NCBI RefSeq assembly: GCF_009389715.1
Contig: NC_052400.1
Location: forward strand, 2,418,001 to 2,482,000
Length of the DNA: 64,000 nt
Direction of reading: 5' to 3'
From: Phoenix dactylifera
Lineage: Eukaryota > Streptophyta > Magnoliopsida > Arecales > Arecaceae
Every line of letters starts with the position of its first letter. Position 1 is the stretch's first letter. Positions 1 through 13,339 of this stretch are shown in pieces. Position numbers and translations under genes: made by a program. The notes below the pieces were generated by a model. That model worked only from the letters and a program-made list of their open reading frames with translations, did no database searches and had not been told where the DNA came from.

Positions 1-329
1 ATCCAGTGATGATAGGTGGCATAAATAAGGTCTCTAAAGCACATCCACCTATGCCATACTGAGGACTAAAAAATTTAGATGGTTGCAGATCTGGGTATAA
101 TGGAGTTTCATAAGTAGTTGCAGTGCTATAGAAACGTGGCATACAGCCGGTGGAGTGCAATACTGGTTGTATTTCAACTGAAGATAAACTCTGAGGACTT
201 AGACATGTTAGTTAAAGAATCGCGTAAATGGTTATCACTAGCATCCACAGCTTCTTTGTCTGTTGACTTCTGATCTGAGGGTCGAGACTGATTATTATAT
301 CCAGGGGACGAAGTCTTAGGGAAATCTGC
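1..329 (-). pseudogene. Unrecognised coding-like segment, frameshifted, running off the left edge
   Basis: Reading leftwards from a plausible splice acceptor (…ATCTTCCAG|GCAGATTTC at about 329/330), codons encode a Ser/Asn/Asp-rich stretch beginning ADFPKTSSPGYNNQSRPSDQ. The reading then has to change frame near position 200, where it continues as SLSSVEIQPVLHSTG, and again at a run of seven Ts (minus strand) near position 72, after which it reads SPQYGIGGCALETLFMPP. Amino-acid composition stays protein-like on both sides of each shift, so this looks like a real exon carrying two one-base indels. Either it is a decaying gene copy or the assembly has homopolymer errors. I do not recognise the protein. 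The candidate upstream exon at 2092-2272 does not join to it in frame. Low confidence that it is a functional gene. Confidence 0.3.
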
Positions 330-1172
330 CTGGAAGATTTGACAAAATAGATTACAGATACATTTTACGCATCTCGTACAAAAAAAAAAAAAGATGATAG
401 GAATCTCTGCCCAGATTAAGCAAAATCGTGTGCTAGGAGTAACCTAGTACCTCGCATAAGCAGTGAAGACCCATGGTCATTTTGTAATGCAGTAGATAGT
501 GTCACAAAATAGATGAATGTTATATTATTACATCACCTATCAACTACATTGAGCATTTCATAGTTCTACATACATAAAAAGGAGCTTACAATTCCAAACA
601 GTAAAAAAGGACAATAAAAAAACAATCACATATCATTAAGAAAATGAATATTCCATGCTTTTATTAAAACAAGCAAGGATAAGATCTGCCTAACAAATGC
701 ATTATATGAAAAATAGTTCCAAAGTAGCAGCTAGCTAGTTCGACATCACCTGTATCAAATCCACGATACTTTTATGAATGACCTGAAGAAGATGTGCAAT
801 CACCAGACACAAACCAGAATTCTGTTCTGTACAGTCACTTGATGCCAATTTAAATGACCTATCATCCTAGGGTTCTTCCTTACGAGTAGAAAGAGCAGGT
901 CGAGATACATGCAAAATTCTTACAATGGTGAGATGTTTGGTTCATCAGTCTTAATCTTCAATGTAGCAGTTAGGCTTGTCAACATTAGAGCTAACAAAAC
1001 AACTAAAATTAGATACATGAGAAATGGAAAAGAAATATCTCCCATGACAATTATTATAACAAGGAGATACGGCATAAGAATCAAGTACACGTTGCACATG
1101 GAAGAGTTAACAACATAATGCAGGTTTAGTGCAGAATATTCTGAGCTGGATCATTACCATAAATCCAGATTT
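330..1172. other. Non-coding stretch, possible intron of the left-edge gene
   Basis: AT-rich DNA with an A-run near 380 and no convincing coding exon on either strand. If the left-edge segment and the 2092-2272 exon belong to one gene, this is intron. I see no other element in it. Confidence 0.4.
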
Positions 1173-1189
1173 TTGATCTTTTGCACATT

Positions 1190-1640
1190 CCCTTTGCTTT
1201 TTTTCTCAGCTGCATGTCAGCACCCAAAATTCAACTTCAATGGCAGTGTGAAGGAGGGAAGATTGAATGGTGGTACTCGATTTAATCTTTATGATACCAC
1301 GGTTCTCTTGGCTGAGCTGAGAGCTGCATGGAGAGGTCTAATATATGCTACTTCTATCCTGAGGGCAGATGGCATCGTACTGGAAGGTGATTAAAAGCAG
1401 TAATCCCCTTAGGTAACCAACCATGTGGATGAGAAGAAGGATGCTCTCCTACTATTATTGCATTCCCGGAGGCACGTTCCTTCGCTCACCACCTTTGAAG
1501 CCAATCATGTCTACAGGGAAGCAAACAATGCTGCGGACTTGGGGGTCTCCCATGGGGCCAACCTTACTAGGGCTCGTTAACGAAGCCGTATTACCAAAAA
1601 ACCAAATTCAGGTGTATTCCTTCAAGAAAGAAATAGTACC
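1190..1640 (+). mobile_element. LINE (non-LTR retrotransposon) RNase H remnant
   Basis: The translation contains FNFNGSVKEG, then a frameshifted middle, then TTVLLAELRAAWRGLIYATS and ADGIVLEGD. This is the typical order of the plant LINE-type RNase H domain (RVT_3: FDGS…AELRAAWxGL…LEGDS). The first catalytic Asp of the FDGS motif reads Asn here, and the frame is interrupted after LEGD. Further RNase H-like pieces follow in another frame, including the equivalent of EANxAAD near 1515-1545. A dead, 5'-truncated copy of the family also seen near 16.9, 42.6 and 52.2 kb. I could not define a target-site duplication. Confidence 0.7.
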
Positions 1641-2091
1641 AACCACCACAAAACCAACCACCTCGCGCTACTAAATACTATTAATTCCATAAGATGAAGG
1701 GAAAAGGGATTAAGAAGGAGAAATTTAAAGGATAGGGCTCCCAATCATAGCAGAACCGAAATTAAAAACAAGAACCGTTTCTACGCCTTTCAAGATCAAG
1801 AAACGAACTCCAAATAATAGCTTTTTTCTTTCTCTCATGTTAAAAGCCGCAAGAATGCCATATATCCACAATAGATAGTCAAAAAATCCGACTCTGATGC
1901 TTAAAACCCCTCCAAGAACCCCAAACAAAACTAGAAACCACGAAGGAAGAGAAGAACCGTTTCTCTTCCTCGCAATCAGAACGACCCATAGAATTCAAGA
2001 ATCTTACCACGATCTCGAAACCCTAGGATGATCCTAGAGAACAGAGGAAGAAGAAAACAAAGGCCGAAGATCGGGGATGGGGGATTCTAAC

Positions 2092-2272
2092 CTGCTCCAA
2101 GACCGGGAAGAAAACCCAGCTCGAATCCAAGAACGAATCTTCCTTTGATGATTCCTTTGAGAAGGGTCGGTCTTCTCATGCGGGGTTTCGTTCCTTCTCT
2201 TGCCCCTGCTCGAACCCCGGAAATGTCGCTTTTGAAATCCTCGGACCGCCGAGTTCTTAAGAAATTTCCCAT
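2092..2272 (-). other. Candidate first exon or 5' leader of a minus-strand gene
   Basis: A 60-codon open frame starts with ATG at 2272 (MGNFLRTRRSEDFKSDISG…) and ends at a good donor, GGAGCAG|GTTAGAATCC, at 2092/2091. Base composition is more GC-rich than its flanks, as expected of a plant first exon. It leaves phase 1 and does not join the left-edge segment in frame, so it may be an untranslated exon or belong to an exon I did not find. No family recognised. Confidence 0.25.
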
Positions 2273-2290
2273 CCTCTAGCGGTAAGTTGT

Positions 2291-5200
2291 CCCTAAGAAC
2301 AGTGACGACGATCGGTTATCTGATCACAATTGAATCAGGACCACTCGCAGAGCACATCACGGTACAGCGGAAGCCAGATTCCGTTGATCTTACGGCCAGA
2401 GTAGCCAGCGGAAGCCACGTGTTCATCGGAACGTGAGAAATTTTTTCGTGATGGTGACCCTATAATAGCCTCAAAAGAGATGACTGCTGCTGGCTCCCAC
2501 GACGACCGAGGTATATATATATTTAATCAAAGAAGATGACATTCATACCCCCAGTATATCACCATAATAACAAGGGATTGCCCCGGTTAAGAGGGAGACG
2601 ACGCAAGCCACTGTAGTGGTAGGGCCCTTAGGGCTATTTCGGTAAGTTCACATAGGCCTGACAAACTTATTTGAATGGATGGCTGACGCGAAGAGATAAG
2701 TGCCGTGCGATCACACTCGGCAAAAGTACGAAGATTTCTGTGCTCGAGAAGGGCGCGGACGACCAGATGGGATGGTGCTTTTCATGCGGACGGCGGATTG
2801 CTTATTCTCATGTATGATTAGTGTGCGAATCGCAGAGTATATACGGCATAGTTGCGAGGGGTCTGGTTTTCCGACGTTTGGTTGATGACAACCACCTTTG
2901 ACCGTTGAGTCCTGGGAGACACCAATTATATAACCAGCAAATGCCACGTACGAGGCAAAGCAGGATGATTATTTGAAATATATCAAGATTTTTGAAATCT
3001 TGACAAATATTATCAATTTAGAGCTAGCAAGTATATTTTGATATTAAATTTCAAGCCTGACATGCCTCGAAACCGATTATAGTTGGCATGGCAGACCGAT
3101 TAATAGAAGCCTACCACAAAGCTATAAACCAACCAATAAAAACCTGCCATTGGTCGACCTCAAAGGCGCGCAGAGAGTCCACGAAGCTATGAACCAACTA
3201 ATAAAAATCTGCTATTTGGTCTACTTCAAAGGCACATGGAGAGTCATTTGAATTTCAAACTCTCTCTTCAATTGACAATATCTCGACCACGATCGTGATG
3301 GTTTTCATAACCGTAAGGCAAACGAGCTATCTGCATGGGCAAAAATATACGACGAAATATTCGGGCATGATCTTTGGGACACGTGTGATCTATTACCAAA
3401 AACGATCAATGTGCATGCCTGATTTTTTCAGTAACATGCGTCGGCTCTAAACCACTCCCAAATAACTCTCCAGGTAAGTGCTCCTAAGCTCTTTTCATTC
3501 ACTTATGCTGCCACTCTGCTACGCTCATAACACCTTTATTATTCTTTGAAAGTTGAGTTTGATTTAGGCATCGAAAGGTCCTCCATCAGACACTCTCCAG
3601 CAAGAAAACTTTATGTGTGGTGTTTCAAGTTGGAGCATGGCACTAGAACCACTATTCGTGCATTCTTTCCGCCTCGAAGATGTACAGCAACATTTAAATT
3701 GACCTCTCCAACATTACAAATCTGTCGACTTCTCTAGCGGCCTTATTAGCTCGGTGGCTAGGTCAGACTCGATCCCAGCACAACGAAGCCAAATAATTAA
3801 AATTTATTTAAAAATTTAGAATAGTTAAAGATTATTAGCAAATATATTTACATCACACAAGAAAATATCTCAATATTTATCTATTTATACGATTACAAAT
3901 CTAAAATTTTTCATATATTGTGCTTAGACATGTCAATATAGACTGAGATCTTGGCTAAGATAAAACAATCTTATCTATATCGAAAAATGGTATGATAAAT
4001 GGCCTTGAAAGAATTAAACTATTTCATCACAAAAATGGTAGAAGAAAATAAAAAGATGTGGGATTACATTATAGTATAATAATAATAGATGGCAGTTTAG
4101 TATGAAATGATCACTACATGTAAAATTATGATTCTTTTCCTCTATCTTAAAGTGCAATTTTTTTCAAAAAATGTTAGAAAAACTAAAAACTCCACCTGCC
4201 CTCATTGCTTCCATGGTTACAAGCAATCCTCGGGACAATTCTAAGAGTTCGCATTATAGTGTTTACAAGGGAATGGACAACTATATGAGAAGACATAACA
4301 AAATGTTAGTTATGAGAATTCTTGATTCCCTTCTCCTTAAAGACTTGTCATCTCTTCTAGGAAAATTTCAATGCAATAACTCAAAACTCTTCCAGAATAC
4401 ATAGTTTAAGTATCCACTTTAAAAAGTATGGGAACCCTCCAAGTAGATAGAGGTATTCTTTACAATAATCCTAACCTGGCTTTTCTTTTTATTAGAATGA
4501 CTAAGAAGGTGACAAGATCAATGGCGTATATCAATTGACACTCTCATTCACATGCAACCTAGACTATGCAGGTGGAAAAATAACTAACAAACAAGAATCA
4601 CGATATCAAATAAAGGGCAAATAGGAGCTTTGATACCATGTCAGCTAATCAATCGATCCCCAAAATCTTGAGTTGATAAGAAAAGGATCAACAATATATA
4701 TCTGGCTTAACTTTCTTCACCTTAGTCATGATAATAATTCTCAAAGGAAATTGTTGCTAGAAATCACCCATTGCATCACCCTTTAATTCAATGACCGATG
4801 GAAGATGGCGATCACACCAATTTGCAGTTGCCATTGTTAGATCGGTAAATTTAGGGTGAACTATAGATGATCATTAGCAATATTGATTTCTGAAAACCAG
4901 ATCCAATGTTTACCAACCAAATCAAGCATTAAACTTTTGCAAATAATAGATGCAAATTAAGAATTTCCTTCAAAAAAAATTTATTAGCAAGTGTTCTTGT
5001 GCGGGCATCAAGGTGGTCGGTCTTGCATTTAAGCCATTTTAATTAGTACGCTGAGATCCCAAACACCATAAACATGCTCGGAAGATGAACTAATAAATAA
5101 TGCAAGTGTGGATGCCAAATGGAGCATACCATCCATGCACTAATTTGTTCTCAAACCTATGAATTGGTTGGTCCAATGTAGCATGGCTGCATGAAATCCA

Positions 5201-5515
5201 CTCCTGGGTTCTCAAAAGACAAAAAGACAATGATTAGATGTAAATTAAACCTACCATAATGCTGGTATTGCTCTCATTAAGAAATCAATTGAGACAACAG
5301 ACTTCTAGTATACTCCCAAATTCTAACTGAAAAAATTTCCAAACATTACCTTCAACACTGACCAAAATTAGAGCTAATCTATGATCACTAAAAAATAATA
5401 ACTAAAAAAAAAAGTTAAAGAAGAAAACAGCCACAACATACTTTCGTCAGCACCGGTATCATTAATTACAATCCTGACCACCACACGAAACCAACCACCG
5501 AAAAACCCCACCAAA
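2291..5515. other. Intergenic region
   Basis: No exon with splice or codon support on either strand. It holds a degenerate tandem duplication (3117-3246, listed separately) and otherwise AT-rich unique-looking DNA. Its right part is the 3' flank of the DUF630/DUF632 gene. Confidence 0.5.
3117..3246. repeat. Two-copy degenerate tandem duplication, about 65-bp unit
   Basis: The segment around AAGCTATAAACCAACCAATA…CAGAGAGTCCA (3117-3181) recurs immediately as GAAGCTATGAACCAACTAAT…TGGAGAGTCAT (3182-3246) with scattered substitutions. A local duplication with no coding content. Confidence 0.6.
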
Positions 5516-8500
5516 TTACGTTCCCTCCCCGCAACGCTTGACCAACGCCTCGTACCCGTTGGCCGAGCTAACGGCGAACTCCGTCAGCGAGCTAATGGCG
5601 ACGGACATCCCGGCGCACAGCACCCTACCGGCGATCTCCGCCACCTTCTCCGGCGTCATCCAGGGGCCTCCCTCCCCCTCCTCCTCCTCCTTCCCCTCCC
5701 CGCTCCGCCGCTGCGCCCCACTTACCGATCTCATCCCTGCCGCGAAGAAATCCAGGCGGTCCACCACCTGCGCCTCGCTTAGCGACTCCAGCAACCGCGA
5801 CCACTGCACGCACACCCCGAAGGCCGGCGGCGCCCCCGCGCCCCCCGACGACGATCGCCGCGGGGAGAGCGGCGACCGGCACTCCCCGCTGCCGCTCCCG
5901 TCGCACCGCAGGACCCAGCCGGCCAGGGCGCGGGCGTACGCCCGCTGGGCCGCGATCCAGGCCTCCAGGCAGGACCGCCAGTTCTGGAGCTCCGCCTCGA
6001 GCGCGGCGGCGGAACGGGCCGCTCTCGCTGCCTCCGAGGGCTTGGCGGCGGCGGAAGAGGAGGAGGATACCATGATGAGCTTGGCCTCGTCTATCAAGCG
6101 CTTCTGGATCCGATGGCACTCCGCCATCGTTCCCCACATCCTCGCCAACCTGCGCCATGAAAGAATACTAAAAAATATCAAAGGAGTCATGCTAACTTGC
6201 ACTTGCATGAAAAGGCACTAGAATACGCCGGGATGGTCGATTGGAGCCCACCAATCTGGACCATCCAATGGGGGATCCACAAATTGGACGGATATTATTT
6301 GCCGTACTTCTAAGACCCTACAAGGTACAGGGCCTACCATATCTCCTGCCAGTTTATACTCCCAAGACTCCAAGTCTATACAACAAGCATGCAGATGGAT
6401 ATAGATGAAACAAATGATTAGCCATTCCGTATTTGATATTTTATTGAGTACTTAGTTATAATTTATTATTAGCAGAATATGGACTTCATGCATGTATTAA
6501 AGAATAGTCAATATACTATTATTCTGCAGCCTGCTTTCTAAAAGCATGTATTAAAGTAATGGAATGGGTTCTGATTTTCTTGGCTATACTCATCTTAGTG
6601 TAAGGTGGTCGTGTACCGAAAAAAAAAAAAAAGAAGTAAAAGTAATGGAATGGAGTACAAAACAAAGGGGGAAAAAGAAATGGAATTCATCATTTCATGA
6701 TTGCTGTTATCTAGAAATCTGCATACAGATCAGTTTTTGAATTAAAAGAACTTTTGAAGAATCCACTAGATGTAAAATATTACTCATTCTTATGTTATCT
6801 GTTGCACCAGTTGGTCCTCCCACCAGAGTTGTAGCATAGATGAGTAACTCCTTTTTGATGTCACTTGATGTTTTGAGAAGGTTGGAAGTTCAATTTGATT
6901 AGAGAACGAATCAGGTTTTGGTAGCTGGTCACTGTCGATGGTCGAAGATGATATTAGTATGAAACAACATTGGTATGCAAAATAAAGTGATATTATACTC
7001 ATTTCTTGGTGGTTGGTTGGAATTATCTGCTTAACTTTCTTTTGTGCTTTCTTTGCAACATAGCATGTTTGGCCCAGGTCTTGTGGCAGCCTTTCCATTT
7101 TTTTTGGCTAAGGAAATTTAGAGTTGTGAAATTATAATATGGATCAACCTTAGTTTGTTCCCAAGGGTGGCTCTCAAATGCAACACTCTCAAAGCAATCT
7201 TCCAATTTAGTCATTCCATAGATTGCATTGTTTCAACTCTCCAGCACTTGTGTAGAGAGAATCATTGTTTTCGAGTACCTCATGTGTCAAAAGCTGTTCA
7301 AGATTTCATCTGTGTCCAATCATTGCCTACCACATTTTTTTTCTTCTAATGATTGATTGTTGCTTCAAGATCCCATTCCATGGATTTTTTTCTGTCACCA
7401 GAAAAGAAACATTTCTTGAACATATTTAAGCATGTATTATCCAAAAGAAAAAAGAAATCTTAACTTGCTTTGTGCATAAAAATGCACAACCTGACTTTCC
7501 AAATCAAAATGATCCTGATTCTGTTAACTTAGTCAAACTTCTCATAGGACATGCTCTGCTAGCCTTACACACTACCTATTTTTCCAACAGGCAAATGGAG
7601 CTCTGGGCATCCATTCTCAGCAGCTTGGCTCATTTAACCTGCACTATTTCATACAATGAAGGCCTCTACATTTGTAATTAACTGTGAGGGCCACCTAAAT
7701 TTCATGGCATCACTAGAACAAGCATTCTAACATCAGTTTTTGTTTCATATATTTAGATATTCAAGATACTGCCAGTCTCTTGCATTATGGAGTCTCAGAT
7801 TTTTCCTCTTCCATATTTAAAGTCATTTTTGTACTCAATCTTAATTGAAGTACCTTGCTCTCCTATAAATATCTGACCGAAATATTTTGGGCCTAGATCA
7901 TGTGTTCTGTAGACAGCTTATCATGACGATACCCTGCCAACTAGTTTATAAAGCAGCTTTTTTTTTTACCTACAAGTGTAATTCACTAAGTTTTCTCTAA
8001 TGTCCATAACTTTGTCCTTCCTAGTTTTATCATCATTCACTTCCACATGCTCAGAGCTGCTGTGTGCAGCTTAGGTCCATCTTAGAATATCTTTCTTTAT
8101 AACAACTAAATGTCTCACCTCTTGTAGCTTTGATGGTTAAACATCTTGAGATACAGTCAACTCAACTCAACTCAACCATTCTCTTCTATAGGATATAACT
8201 TGAAGGCATGCCTCACAAATTATTTGCAAATTCAAAAATTTAATCAACTCATTCTTTTACTGGCATTACATACATCCTCTCCAGTCACATTCGATATTCT
8301 TATGTTCTTCCGTTCATATGTTCAGGATTTCATTTGATAAATGAGTCAGTTAAACCAACCCTCATCCTCCTACGACTTGCAATACTCCCGTTAGTTTCGA
8401 AGAGGCCATAACACCTTTCTATGTGGTTTCTTTTCTAAAGCAGCCTATTGACTGTTATCCAAGTCTATCAAAAAATTCCCCTATCTTTCTTTTAAAATTT

Positions 8501-11500
8501 TATTCTAATTCTATCTAAAAGTCTCCTTATTTTTCCTTTAAAAAATAATTTTCCTGGCAAAGCCTTTTAATTATATTGGTCATTCTCATTCATGTTATCC
8601 TTGATTTCAGTGCATGTAGTGAATGTAAGACAAGTCGGTCCATAATTCCCCCATCTAGATAACATTTTAAAGATCTTTCTAATCTTCTTTTAAGCTTTAC
8701 TGCTGGATCCTCGTAAACCTCAAAGTTGATATTATTTATTGCTATTCTTTCCTGAATATTTTGTTTTATCATTTTAGATCTCGATCCAAAAAAGTTCTTG
8801 TATGAAAACTGCTTATCTTTATACTGCTATGACCTCTTGCTACTTTTCTAATGCAGAATATCTTTAACCCCAAATAATTTTTGAGAGTGTTTTTGAACTC
8901 TGCTTTGCTCCTTTGATTGTTACGTTTAAAGAGTGCCGCATTTGCAATAAGTAAATAGGTTTGGATCAGAATCAAGATGGTCATAGAAGAAAAGGAGGAG
9001 CATGCAAGATAACATGAATTTCAAATGGCTTGTGTCAAAATAAGGAGGTAATTTTTTTTCAGGAATGAGTGGTGAGAAGGATTCAACAATTCAAACCTTT
9101 GTGGCAATGGTCATCTTACTGTAGCATATATTTTATATAACATATGGCTGTAAATGCATGTGGCAGGAAAGGGAAGCGCTCCGTAAATCAGAAAATAAGC
9201 TACTTTGTGACTCCATGGATACCGTGAACTTTTCTTAAAAGAATAGAAGCCAAAGACTCATGGAAGTGAATATATTCTACTTAAAATCTAAAGCATGATT
9301 ACTAGAAAGCATGAAAGACTAGTTCCCCTAATATCTCAAGTGCATGTTTAAAACAATGAATCATATAATAAGGTTTCTAACAACCTTAACAGACTTATTT
9401 AAGTTGGTATGCCGTGATACTTAAGATGTAATAAAGATAACCTTAATACTAAGCGCAAACTCAAAGACAAATGAATAATCCTTGTACTCTATGACATGAT
9501 AATCATGGTCACCTTGTTATTTTTTTTTTCTTATTTTGCTGAATAGGATTGTAATCACTGATGCCTAATTGTGAATTTATGTAGAGCGTACTGATTTGTT
9601 GTCTACATGCATAGCATCATTCTTTTCAGCATGATATTGGATCATCATATCAGACTTCGGTGATATGCTCTACATAAGCTTAAGATAAGTTTATGCTCAG
9701 TAAAAACTGTAGTCCAAGTAATACTTGATTGTTTTAAGTTAAATGGCAAATGCTATCTTGTTTACCATTTAATTTTCAGTCTAAACAGCATGAGTTATAG
9801 GTTGTGTGGTTTAATTGATTGTACGAGTTTTGCCAAACTACGCACTCAACAGATGAAGCAAGAATATAGAAACGTACCCTCGTATCAACTCCATAAGCTG
9901 TGGGTGCAACTCCTCATCTCTTAAAGTTTCGATTCTTTTTGACACCGACTCGACTGAATGTATAGAAACCTCTAACCGGGTGTGAAGATCTCTTATCGCT
10001 GCTCTTGTCTTATAAACAGAAGAAGGCTCCTCTCCATTCACATCCTGGTTCCTTAGTTGCAGGTATTTCTTCTCATATGCTATTCTCGTACGCTCACCAG
10101 CCTGCCAATAGGAGGACATGAACCTTAATATGCCATACAAATTTGACAAATGTACTTGCCTCTTTGTTTTTTACCTCAGTTTTGTTCATGAAAAATACAA
10201 TTACCTTCACTTCCTCATATAATTTCTTTTCCCATGCGTATAACCTATCCAATGTTGACTGGTGGCTTCCAGATGTCGTACAAGATTCCTCTGAGTGATC
10301 ACTGCTGCTGTCATACCCATCATCTCTTGAGCTGGAAGAACCATGAAAGAACCTGGAAGATGATGAATGCGATGATGCAGAAGAAAACAAGGCAACTGGT
10401 TTCAATGTTCTAACTGCATCACAAACCCAAAACACATCACTTGTTTTTAAAGCCAAAAAATAGATGGGAATGCATGAAATAATTTTGAAGAGACTTCGTG
10501 ATCTCGTTAATATCACTAACAAAAGGTAAAGATTGATGTTAATGGCTCGTTGAGTGTACCAGCAAGTTTGCTTGAACTTGAACAGTATTGAGCTCTGCTT
10601 GCTTCCAGCAACACCGAAACCTTGTGAGCAGATTCACAAATCCTCATAAACTGCTTCTCCATGTCTTTCATGATCTCTGACATGCTCGTTGGCCTTCGAT
10701 TTAGATATACTGTAAAACCAGGGGTGTCTTGTTGTGCAGCTGCTCTATTTCCCACCACATCCTTCTCCCTAGTCTCCTCAAGTTCTACAGCTTTGCGCGT
10801 TTCTGATACTCCAACATGATTGACACCCTTAGACGGTGGCTCCTTCACTTCATGAACTGTATCAGATACGATTTTGCCTTCAGGAAGACCATCACTTTTA
10901 GGAGTCACTCCAGCAGGGTTTGAGTCAACTTTAGATTTCTCATCCTTTATTTCTGCCTCCATAAACTCCTTTTCTCCTTCATCCTCTTCCTCTTCCAGCT
11001 CTTCTTCTTCCAATTCTGGAATGCCTTCTTCCTCTCTTACCTGCCTTAGCCCTGCATTTTCATCGTCGCTTGCTATCCTGTCAAAACTGCTCATGTAGGG
11101 ATATCCATATGTATCCAGTGATGAGAAAGGGTTCCAAAAGAAGTCCCACTGTGAATTTTGAGGTGATGGTGGTGGGTAGCTTGGTGTATCATAAGAGGAA
11201 AAGAATGAGGAGTTCACTGGTGAAGTCTGCGTAGTGAAAAACCCATCAACTCCATAGTTGCCTGCAGTGTAATAAGAACCAACTCTCACAGTTTCTGGTG
11301 ACTGTGGCCACTCCTCGACCGAGACTGATGGATTCCCACCTGATCTCAAGTATTTCGCCACATGAACGGCGCTCTTCTCTGACTGGTTTGGTGTCAGTGA
11401 AGAGGACTTCAATGAAATGCCTATGATTTCTGGGCTCGATCTTTTCACAGGGGTGAAAGGAGTTGTGTATGGATCGGGGAAGAAGTCATGATATTCATCT

Positions 11501-11673
11501 CCATCAACATAATTACGAAGAGCCTGCGAGACTCTTTTCAGTGACTGGATGTAAGCAATGTGCCCAGAAGCAAAGCGGATTCGCTGCTCGACGGCCTGTT
11601 TGATCAAATTCCTTCTATCCTTGCAGATCTGGACAGCTTCTTCATCTTCCAATCTTGAAGCAGAACACCCCAT
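5516..11673 (-). CDS. DUF630/DUF632 protein (NRG2 / REL2 / APSR1-type putative regulator)
   Basis: Four coding exons, all junctions in frame: 11673-10560, 10413-10205, 10101-9878 and 6149-5516 (TAA), giving 726 codons. The N-terminus MGCSASRLEDEEAVQICKDR is the DUF630 signature; Gly2 and Cys3 are likely N-myristoylation and palmitoylation sites. The middle is Ser/Pro-rich, then strongly acidic (ELEEEELEEEEDEGEKE, about residues 220-240). DUF632 starts near SMSEIMKDMEKQF (about 320) and runs through YAWEKKLYEEVKAGERTR, DEELHPQLMELIRG and LARMWGTMAECHR to ELQNWRSCLEAWIAAQRAYA, then a GC-rich tail. Known relatives include Arabidopsis NRG2 (nitrate signalling) and rice REL2 (leaf rolling), with plasma-membrane or nuclear roles. 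Exon 4 is much more GC-rich than the rest and lies behind a 3.7-kb intron (6150-9877) containing a tiny LINE insertion. Family certain; which paralogue is unknown. Confidence 0.93.
6568..6638 (+). mobile_element. Very short 5'-truncated LINE insertion with poly(A) and 15-bp TSD
   Basis: AAAGTAATGGAATGG occurs at 6553-6567 and again at 6639-6653. Between the copies lie about 70 bases ending in GTGTACCG followed by a 14-A run. Flanking direct repeats plus a terminal A-run are the signature of target-primed reverse transcription by a LINE. Only the extreme 3' end of the element was copied. It sits in the long intron of the DUF630/DUF632 gene. Confidence 0.75.
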
Positions 11674-13237
11674 CTCTCCAAAATACTCTATGAATTCTTC
11701 AGGCTTGAATCGAAACCAGAATTACATGTGAAAAGATGCTGATATCCCACCAAATTCATGGGATTATTTGATACTGTTTCAGACATATCATGGATCAGAG
11801 AAAATTGCACACAGCTACTGCAGCAAGAATGGCTATGAAAGTTGCCCCATAGCATTTATCATCAATGCTTAGGAAGTGACAACACAAACTTCAGTTGAAA
11901 CAATACCTTATGGTTTTTTGCTCAATTCAAAAGTTATTCACAGTAGACTTCAGATGGAAACTTTTTCTGAAGAATTGATCGCATCTCCTTTGGGTCCTTT
12001 TCTGCAGCTTTCTCAAAATAACACTTTTCTGAACCTCAAACCACCACAAATAGCTGCCCTTGTGGAGACTGAAAATTGCCAAGCAAACAGAAGGGTAAGT
12101 CTGTGGGCTTTCAAACATGAGCAATAACAAATCAATATGACAATAGTTCCTTGAAAGATGGATTTAACTGCATAATTGGATGCTGAAATAATTGAAGAGA
12201 TGAAAAGTGGGAGCTACATGAGCGTTATCATAAAACAGGAAGATGATGAACAAAATACAAGTGAGAAACCAAAAAAGAGAGAGAAAATAAATGTGATACG
12301 CAGATTATGTGCGACAAGTAAAGCTTGGATAAGATGGAATTTAAGTAAATATAGAAGTTCTTATACAAGATGTAATGATCATACCTCAAAAATGGAAGAC
12401 AATAATGATCAATTACAGAGATGCTTTACCAAATCATCCAAAAAAAATTTGGCTAATTCTTGGAGAGAAGAATTTCTCAAGGGAAAGAACAAAAAAAAGA
12501 AGCCCCTGATGTGTGAGGACATAGAAAACACATTATGAAGAACAACTCATGATGCGGTAAGAAAAGACTAAATCTTTACAGAAGTAGACAAAGCTAGCAG
12601 ACATATGAAGTTGGCATATATTAATACCTCTCGAAATAGAAACCAAAAAGAGATGGCTAGCACAGGGAAGAAGAAAAGCAAACCCCCCCAGGTTATGGAA
12701 TACCAAGAGAAGATAGAAATCAAAAGAAAAAAAATGTTCATAGAGACATTATTTCGTAAAGGCACTGGCATTCAATTCTATCAAGAACCCTCTTTTTTTC
12801 GAAAAGAAAAGATATTTTTAAGCCCATGAGAATCAGAAACCAACCTGCTGCTGAAGTCCTGTGCATAATACGAAGAAAAGTTAAAGGAGATAGAATCTCA
12901 TTATTGAAGAAAGACAAAAAAAGGACAAAACTTTAAAAACCATATGCTCCCAGCATTGGAATGCTGAAATCTACAGTTCATGATGCAAAGTAAGGGTATA
13001 AAAAATGGAAAAGGTTCCCAAGAGATGAACAGTTAAAACCCTATTTGATGGAACTGGATTTTGACAGCCACCGAGCTGTTCCCATCTCTAGAAAATGTAA
13101 AAGATGAAGGAATTCAAAAGCACAAAAAGCTAACCAAGGTTTTTCCTTTTTTTTTCTTATGAAGGCATTGCTGCTCTCAAACTTTGAAACCGGAAATTCT
13201 GATATATCAACAACAAAAAAAAAACAGTGAGACTGAC

Positions 13238-13301
13238 CTGGATTCATTCAAACGCCAAGAAACGCCAAGAAGAACGCTCGATCAAAAAGAGAGAAAACTG
13301 T

Positions 13302-13339
<38 letters not shown>

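Noticed and set aside
5538..6221. 227-residue open frame antisense to the DUF632 exon
   Set aside because: It is the antisense shadow of a GC-rich exon; no splice or family support, and the minus-strand reading joins exon 3 in frame with conserved DUF632 motifs.
7023..8984. Several short open frames inside the 3.7-kb DUF632 intron that could be missing exons
   Set aside because: Exons 3 and 4 join directly and in frame (LIRG|LARMW) exactly as in the family, so no exon is missing between them.
12176..12538. 120-residue Lys-rich open frame upstream of the DUF630/DUF632 start
   Set aside because: A-rich composition, no motif, and it lies antisense in the probable leader intron.
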